Below are positions 58,896 through 64,000 of a stretch of DNA of 64,000 nt, in pieces; position 1 is the stretch's first letter; each line of letters begins with the position of its first letter. Location of the stretch: assembly GCA_041672465.1 (NCBI GenBank), contig JBAYZO010000007.1:1-64000 (forward strand), in the 5' to 3' direction. Position numbers and translations under genes: made by a program. The stretch is from UBA1206 sp041672465 (GTDB lineage: Bacteria; Bacillota; Clostridia; Oscillospirales; CAG-382). The notes under the pieces were generated by a model that saw only the letters and a program-made list of their open reading frames with translations, did no database searches and had not been told where the DNA came from.

Positions 58896-59816
58896 ATGCC
58901 GATTAAAATACCCCAATCGCTCCCCGCCGCGGAAATACTTGAGAGTGAAAATATCTTTGTTATGGACGAGGCGCGGGCGGTTTCCCAAGACATTCGCCCG
59001 CTTAAAATAGCCATTCTTAATTTAATGCCCAACAAGGAAGTTACCGAAACGCAGATTTTGCGTCTGCTCTCAAACACTCCGCTTCAAATAGACGTGCAGT
59101 TTCTCACCACCGCGTCATATGTGCCTAAGCATACGAGCAAAAAGCATTTGGTCTCTTTTTATAAAACATTTGACGAGATTAAACATCAAAAGCAAGACGG
59201 CCTTATTGTCACGGGCGCCCCGGTTGAATATCTTGAGTTCGACCAGATCTACTATTGGGATGAGCTCTGCGAGATAATGAGCTGGGCAAATGAAAACGTC
59301 TTTTCCACCCTTTATGTCTGCTGGGGGGCTTATGCCGGGCTCTACCATAACTGCGGCATTAAAAAGCACCCGCTCGCCGAAAAAATCAGCGGCATCTTCA
59401 CTCATCGCTCGCTTTTACCCTCGAATCCCCTGCTCCGCGGCTTTGACGAATTCTTTGCCGCTCCTCACTCGAGATACTCGTATGTAAAAGAAACGGATAT
59501 TCAAAACCACCCCGATCTCCTTCTCCTCGCGTCGTCAAGGGAGGCGGGGGTGTATCTCGCCGCGTCAAAAACCTGCCGTCAGGTTTATGTGATGGGTCAC
59601 CCCGAATATGACGATATCACGCTTAAGCTTGAATACGAGCGCGACAAGCAAAAGGGACTAAGCGTTGAGCTGCCAAAAAACTATTTCCCGGCGAATAACC
59701 CCAAAAACAAACCCTTTAACACTTGGAGATCTCATTCGCATTTACTTTATTCAAATTGGTTGAATTACTATGTCTATCAGATAACGCCATATAACATTGA
59801 GGAGATCGGCAAATAG
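58896..59816 (+). CDS. metA: Homoserine O-acetyltransferase, MetA family
   Basis: The 306-residue protein has the MetA catalytic set: C142 in YVCWGAYAG, H235 and E237 in GHPEYD. Position 111, which sets acyl-CoA choice in this family, is Glu (TGAPVEYLEF), the residue of acetyl-CoA-using enzymes; E. coli succinyl enzymes have Gly. So it is predicted to make O-acetylhomoserine for methionine synthesis, despite the common label succinyltransferase. The ATG at 58896 follows AAAGGATAG. It is one base from nadB, so the two are co-transcribed. Confidence 0.94.
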   Translation: MPIKIPQSLPAAEILESENIFVMDEARAVSQDIRPLKIAILNLMPNKEVTETQILRLLSNTPLQIDVQFLTTASYVPKHTSKKHLVSFYKTFDEIKHQKQDGLIVTGAPVEYLEFDQIYYWDELCEIMSWANENVFSTLYVCWGAYAGLYHNCGIKKHPLAEKISGIFTHRSLLPSNPLLRGFDEFFAAPHSRYSYVKETDIQNHPDLLLLASSREAGVYLAASKTCRQVYVMGHPEYDDITLKLEYERDKQKGLSVELPKNYFPANNPKNKPFNTWRSHSHLLYSNWLNYYVYQITPYNIEEIGK

Positions 59817-59817
59817 T

Positions 59818-61368
59818 ATGGAGAGAAGATATCTTCCGGACTTTAAAAACGAGAAAATAAACATTCACAACTATGACGTTATCATCGTGGGCGCGGGGAT
59901 AGCCGGGCTTTACGCCGCGCTCCATATCTCACCGGAAAAAAGCGTCGCCGTGCTGGCGAAAACGCATATTGAAGAGAGCAACTCATATCTCGCCCAAGGG
60001 GGAATCGCCGCCGTTACCACAAAAGACGACACCTATGTGGCGCATATCGAGGACACTCTGACGGCGGGCGCGTGGCTGGGGAACAAAAAAGCGGTCGAGG
60101 TGCTTGTCGAGGAAGGTCCCTCCGACATTGAGGAGCTTATAAAATTAAAGGTTCCCTTTGACGTCAACGCCGACGGCGACCTGCTTATCACCCGCGAGGG
60201 GGGGCACCGCCAGCGGAGGATTCTCCACTGCGGCGGCGACGCCACCGGGCGGGAAACCACCAAACAGCTCGGGATGATAGCCCTCCAGCGTGAAAACCTT
60301 GACTTTCACTTTAACACTTTCCTTGTCGATATCCTCACCGAAGGTTCAAGAGCGGTGGGGGTGTTAGCTAAAAAAGACGATATTTACACGATTTACCGCG
60401 CCGAAAGCGTTATTATCGCCACCGGCGGCATCGGGCAGTGTTATAAATACACCACAAACCCCACGGGCGCGGTTGGCGACGGGATTGCCGCCTGCCGCAG
60501 AGCCGGGGCTGTTGTCGCCGATATGGAGCTTATTCAGTTCCACCCCACCACGTTGATTTCAAAGGGCAACACCGACAGGCTGTTTTTGGTTTCGGAAGCC
60601 GTCAGGGGCGAAGGCGCGGTGCTTGTCAATTCAAAAGGCGAAGCTTTTATGAAGGACAAGCATGAGATGGCGGATCTCGCGCCGCGGGATATCGTGACCC
60701 GCGGGATTATCGAAGACCTTGCGCGAACGGGCGACACCTTTGTTTTTCTTGACTGCTCGTCAATGACAAAAGAATTTTTTTCCGGGCGGTTCCCGACTAT
60801 TTATCAGGAATGCCTGAGGCGTTCAATTAATATCCCAAAAGACCCAATCCCCGTCCGACCCGCCCAGCATTATCTTATGGGCGGGGTAAGAACCGACCTT
60901 GACGGTCAGACAAATATAAGCGGGCTGTTTTGCTGCGGCGAATGCGCGGAAACGGGTATTCACGGCGCGAACCGCCTTGCCTCTAATTCGCTCCTTGAGT
61001 GTTTGGTTTTCGGCAGGAGAGCGGCGACATATATAAACAATAACTACGGAAAAAACTACTCGTCAAAATTGATGCAAAAAATGACTACAATAAAACATCA
61101 CGCCCCCATTGATGAGGAAACGCTAAGGGAGTTCGAGCAAAAGATAAAGCAAATCACCCAGTCATACGCGGGGGCGATACGAAAAGTTTCAGGTCTTGAA
61201 AAAGCCGAAAGTGCCCTTGAACCAATGCGGGAAGCGTTCGGCAAGGCGGAACTGAGAACCGTTTACGGCTTTAAGGTGTTTAATATGCTAAGCATTTCGT
61301 CGCTGATAATAGACGGCGCGAAAAACAGGCGGCAAAGCGTGGGGGCGCACTATATACTGGAAGAGTAG
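59818..61368 (+). CDS. nadB: L-aspartate oxidase
   Basis: The 516-residue flavoprotein has the FAD site DVIIVGAGIAGLYAALHI, the succinate-dehydrogenase-like active site block GGHRQRRILHCGGDATG, HPTTLIS and GGVRTDLDGQTNISGLFCCGE. It oxidises aspartate to iminoaspartate, first step of de novo NAD synthesis. The start is ATG two bases after the metA stop, with a GAGGAG site inside the metA end. nadC follows but nadA is not in the window. Confidence 0.94.
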   Translation: MERRYLPDFKNEKINIHNYDVIIVGAGIAGLYAALHISPEKSVAVLAKTHIEESNSYLAQGGIAAVTTKDDTYVAHIEDTLTAGAWLGNKKAVEVLVEEGPSDIEELIKLKVPFDVNADGDLLITREGGHRQRRILHCGGDATGRETTKQLGMIALQRENLDFHFNTFLVDILTEGSRAVGVLAKKDDIYTIYRAESVIIATGGIGQCYKYTTNPTGAVGDGIAACRRAGAVVADMELIQFHPTTLISKGNTDRLFLVSEAVRGEGAVLVNSKGEAFMKDKHEMADLAPRDIVTRGIIEDLARTGDTFVFLDCSSMTKEFFSGRFPTIYQECLRRSINIPKDPIPVRPAQHYLMGGVRTDLDGQTNISGLFCCGECAETGIHGANRLASNSLLECLVFGRRAATYINNNYGKNYSSKLMQKMTTIKHHAPIDEETLREFEQKIKQITQSYAGAIRKVSGLEKAESALEPMREAFGKAELRTVYGFKVFNMLSISSLIIDGAKNRRQSVGAHYILEE

Positions 61369-61408
61369 GGATTTTTTAAAAATTGAAAGGGGACAGGTGA
61401 GAAACACA

Positions 61409-62257
61409 ATGGCATTTGCATTTGCATTTACGCTTAATATGTTTGACGACATTATTTACGGCTCGCTTAAGGAAGACGCCCCGAACGGCGACATAACCTC
61501 GCAAATAACGCTTGAACCCGGCGAGAAGATTTCCGGCAGTTTTATTTCCAAAGCCGACGGCATTATCTGCGGCATCCCCATCATCAAAAGAACCTTTGAA
61601 ATTATCGGCGGCGAATTTGAAATCGAGGAAAAACTACGCGAGGGCGACTTCATTAAAAAAGGCACTGTCATCGCCCGGGTGTTCGGCTCGGCGCGTACCA
61701 TACTCCTTGGCGAAAGAACGGCGCTCAACCTTATTCAGCGCGCCTCCGGGATTGCCACCGCCACACGAAAAGCCTGCGAAGAAGTCGCGGGGTTTAACGC
61801 GAAGATTGCCGACACAAGAAAAACCATGCCGCTGCTCCGCGCGCTTGACAAATACGCCGTCCGGATCGGCGGGGGGGTAAACCACCGCTTTGGCCTTTCG
61901 GACGGCATACTAATTAAAGACAACCATATAAAAGCCGCCGGCTCGGTTAAAAACGCCGTTGAAAAGGCAAAGCTGACCTGTCCCCACACCTTGAAAATAG
62001 AGGTGGAAGTGGAAAACTTAAAACAGCTTGAGGAAGCGCTTTCGGCGGGCGCCGATATTATAATGCTTGACAATATGTCAAACGCACTTATGCGCCGCGC
62101 GGTAAAAATAACAAATAAAAGAGCGCTTCTCGAGGCATCGGGAAACATGGGGGATAAAAATCTTAGAGAAGTCGCCAAAACAGGGGTTGACATAATCTCG
62201 ATCGGCGGGCTTACACATTCGGTAAAGGCGCTTGATATAAGCCTTAAATTTGACTAA
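61409..62257 (+). CDS. nadC: Nicotinate-nucleotide pyrophosphorylase (carboxylating)
   Basis: The 282-residue protein has the QPRTase order: KEDAPNGDITSQI near the start, NLIQRASGIATATR, the KIADTRKTMPLLRALDKYAV block and GGGVNHRFGLSDGILIKDNHI. It converts quinolinate and PRPP to nicotinate mononucleotide. The ATG at 61409 was preferred; a GTG at 61397 is also possible. It follows nadB by 40 bases and ends the metA-nadB-nadC unit at a terminator. Quinolinate synthase NadA, needed between the two steps, must be encoded elsewhere. Confidence 0.94.
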   Translation: MAFAFAFTLNMFDDIIYGSLKEDAPNGDITSQITLEPGEKISGSFISKADGIICGIPIIKRTFEIIGGEFEIEEKLREGDFIKKGTVIARVFGSARTILLGERTALNLIQRASGIATATRKACEEVAGFNAKIADTRKTMPLLRALDKYAVRIGGGVNHRFGLSDGILIKDNHIKAAGSVKNAVEKAKLTCPHTLKIEVEVENLKQLEEALSAGADIIMLDNMSNALMRRAVKITNKRALLEASGNMGDKNLREVAKTGVDIISIGGLTHSVKALDISLKFD

Positions 62258-62271
62258 GTCTTGTTGTTTAT

Positions 62272-62303
62272 TTAACGCCCCGCATGCCTGCCGGGGCGTT
62301 AAA
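62272..62303. terminator. Bidirectional terminator between nadC and mutS2
   Basis: TTAACGCCCCG and CGGGGCGTTAA form a perfect stem between convergent genes, with TAAACTTT and ATAAAC flanks. Confidence 0.8.
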
Positions 62304-64000
62304 CTTTAAGTTCCACAACGGTGACTCCGGTGTCGCCCTCGCCGTAAAAACCGCTGCGGAATGTTTTAACCCGCTTGTCGCGGCGGAGGTTCTCCCACAC
62401 CGCCGCTCTCAGCGCGCCGGTGCCTTTCCCGTGGATGATGCTGACGGACCCATAGCTCGCGAGGATCGCCGCGTCAAGGTATTTGTCAAGCGCGAAATAA
62501 GCCTCGTCGCCGGTAAGCCCGCGAATGTCGAGCTCGTTTTTAACCGCCTCGCTCCGCCTGAAAGTCACGGCGGATTTTTTTATTTCGGGCTTTTCCTCAA
62601 GAAGCCGAAGATCGGAAACCGCCACTTTCGTGGTGATTATCCCGGCTTTGACCGTCGCGGTTTGGCCGTCGATTTGCTCTATAAAGCCTTTTTTATTTAT
62701 ACCGGCAATTTTCACCGCGTCGCCGGGGCGGTAGGGCCTTGGCGGGGAATAATCTTTTTCTTCCCTTTGGCTGTCTTGGGAAATCGCGGCGTGGCTTTTT
62801 TTAAGGCGGTCTTTTATCGACTGCCGCGCAAGCTCAAGGTTTGTAAAGTTTTTTTCTTTTTCGGCTTCTTTTTTCAGCTTGTTCAGCTCGTCGAAAATAA
62901 ATTCGCTCGATGACCTCGCCTGTGCTATGATTCGATTTGCTTTTTCGTTTGCCTTTTCCGTTTGGGTTATTATTTCTTCTTCCGCTCTTGCCATTTTTTC
63001 CTTTGCCTCGGCAAGCAGCGCCTCCGCCTCCCGCCTTAGCCCAACGGCTTTTTCATGGTCTTTGGCATAGGCGGACTCGGTCAGCTCAAGCTTTGAGATA
63101 ACGCTGTCCAGCCTCAGCGTTTTGGCGCTCAGCCTTTCTCTGGCGGCGTCTATAAGCCTTTCCGGCAGCCCAAGGCGGAGCGAAATGGCAAAGGCGTTGG
63201 ACTTCCCCGGCAGCCCCGTGACAAGCCGAAAAGTGGGGCGGAGCGTTTCAAGGTCAAATTCAAGCGACGCGTTTACCACGCCCTCGCGCTCAATGGCATA
63301 AACTTTAAGCTCGGCGTAGTGGGTGGTGGCGGCCACGAATGCCCCCCTTTGCCTCAGTTCCTCAAGAATTGCTATCCCCAGCGCCGCCCCCTCCGCCGGG
63401 TCTGTGCCGGCGCCAAGCTCGTCGAGGAGCACAAGCGAGTTTCGCGTGGCGCTGCCGATTATCCCCACGATATTTTTCATATGGGACGAAAAGGTTGACA
63501 AAGACTGCTCTATTGACTGCTCGTCGCCGATATCGGCGAGGATTTTGTCAAACACCGGGAGCGCGCTCCCCTCTTTGCAGGGGATTTCCAGCCCCGACTG
63601 CGCCATCAGGGCAAACAGCCCCAGAGTTTTAAGCGTGACCGTCTTCCCCCCCGTGTTCGGGCCGGTTATGACAAGCGACTTCCCTGTTTCCTCCCCAAGG
63701 CTAAGGCTTACGGGGACAACCTTGTCTTTGTCAATCAGCGGGTGGCGGGCGTTTTGAAGATCGATAACCCGCTTTTTATCACTCATCTTAGGGGAAACCC
63801 CGCCGTTATCAAGCGAATACGCCGCTTTGCCGAAGATAAGCGAAAGCTCTGCGATTGAATTGTAGTCAGCCAAAAGCGCCTCGCCGCTAAGCGCCGCTTT
63901 TTGGGAGAGAAGCGTTAAGATTTTCTCTATTTCTTTCTTTTCGGCGGATTTTAACTCCCTTAGCTTGTTGTTGCCCTCAAGAACCGCCAGCGGCTCTATA
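62299..64000 (-). CDS. mutS2: Endonuclease MutS2, 5' end outside the window
   Basis: The frame is open through the right edge; the upstream codons read a MutS2 segment (EPLAVLEGNNKLREL), so the TTG at 63873 is internal. The visible part has the ATPase domain (TGPNTGGKTVTLKTLGL Walker A, SLVLLDELGAGTDPAEGAAL Walker B and signature), a coiled coil (KANEKANRIIAQARSS, then KKEAEKEKNF) and a C-terminal Smr nuclease domain (LDIRGLTGDEAYFALDKYLD, IIHGKGTGALR). MutS2 in Firmicutes rescues collided ribosomes and suppresses recombination. The gene converges with nadC at a shared terminator. Confidence 0.95.
   Translation of the reverse strand, partial: IEPLAVLEGNNKLRELKSAEKKEIEKILTLLSQKAALSGEALLADYNSIAELSLIFGKAAYSLDNGGVSPKMSDKKRVIDLQNARHPLIDKDKVVPVSLSLGEETGKSLVITGPNTGGKTVTLKTLGLFALMAQSGLEIPCKEGSALPVFDKILADIGDEQSIEQSLSTFSSHMKNIVGIIGSATRNSLVLLDELGAGTDPAEGAALGIAILEELRQRGAFVAATTHYAELKVYAIEREGVVNASLEFDLETLRPTFRLVTGLPGKSNAFAISLRLGLPERLIDAARERLSAKTLRLDSVISKLELTESAYAKDHEKAVGLRREAEALLAEAKEKMARAEEEIITQTEKANEKANRIIAQARSSSEFIFDELNKLKKEAEKEKNFTNLELARQSIKDRLKKSHAAISQDSQREEKDYSPPRPYRPGDAVKIAGINKKGFIEQIDGQTATVKAGIITTKVAVSDLRLLEEKPEIKKSAVTFRRSEAVKNELDIRGLTGDEAYFALDKYLDAAILASYGSVSIIHGKGTGALRAAVWENLRRDKRVKTFRSGFYGEGDTGVTVVELKV

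Overview
The window looks like chromosome from an anaerobic, endospore-forming member of the Clostridia, probably an uncultured relative of the Oscillospiraceae/Eubacteriales. The reasons are the spore genes (spoVAC-spoVAD-spoVAE, sigK, cotJABC, spoVG, a SleC-like cortex hydrolase with two Csp-like subtilases), the anaerobic-metabolism genes (nfnAB, rubrerythrin), a dockerin-bearing secreted protein and clostridial-type lipoproteins. No rRNA, tRNA, CRISPR array, insertion sequence or integrated phage was recognised. The taxonomic placement is inference from gene content only.

Layout. 1-6.8 kb: an unknown partial gene, an ECF S-component fused to a DUF1893-like domain, an ABC exporter and the electron-bifurcating transhydrogenase nfnAB. 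6.9-15.4 kb: a spore and germination island holding sodC, a holin-like small membrane protein, two subtilases with intact triads, a divergent SleC-like enzyme, an amidase-fold protein that has lost most of its catalytic residues, a tiny basic protein and the cotJ operon. 16-26.5 kb: fliB, a HAD phosphatase, an acyl-CoA ligase paired with a stand-alone E2-type acyltransferase, the spoVA operon, a second ligase with its own acyl carrier protein behind a structured leader, sigK and a small membrane exporter. 26.5-31 kb: an isomerase/oxidoreductase fusion, a candidate non-coding RNA, a 31-residue Cys-tailed membrane peptide and a SRAP protein.

29.7-43 kb holds three related solute-binding lipoproteins and a DUF4855/discoidin lipoprotein, with a GNAT-like protein, an M55 aminopeptidase, a NagD-like phosphatase and an AbrB regulator among them. 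43-52 kb is housekeeping: a cytidylate-kinase-like protein, a P-loop ATPase, an ECF S-component, spoVG, murC, rpmB, rubrerythrin, an acetyltransferase and hflKC. 52-57 kb holds a 930-residue lipoprotein and a secreted DUF4434-dockerin protein. 57-64 kb holds tsaC-coaE-transglycosylase, metA-nadB-nadC and a partial mutS2.

How they fit together. Spore functions recur across the first 26 kb: coat (cotJ), cortex lysis (Csp/SleC), dipicolinate transport (spoVA) and late mother-cell transcription (sigK). The lipoproteins at 29-56 kb, with DUF4855, DUF4434 and dockerin modules, suggest polysaccharide capture, but no sugar permease lies in the window. Many genes have clear sigma-A-type promoters and intrinsic terminators, listed separately. 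Protein families were assigned by reading motifs, not by database search.
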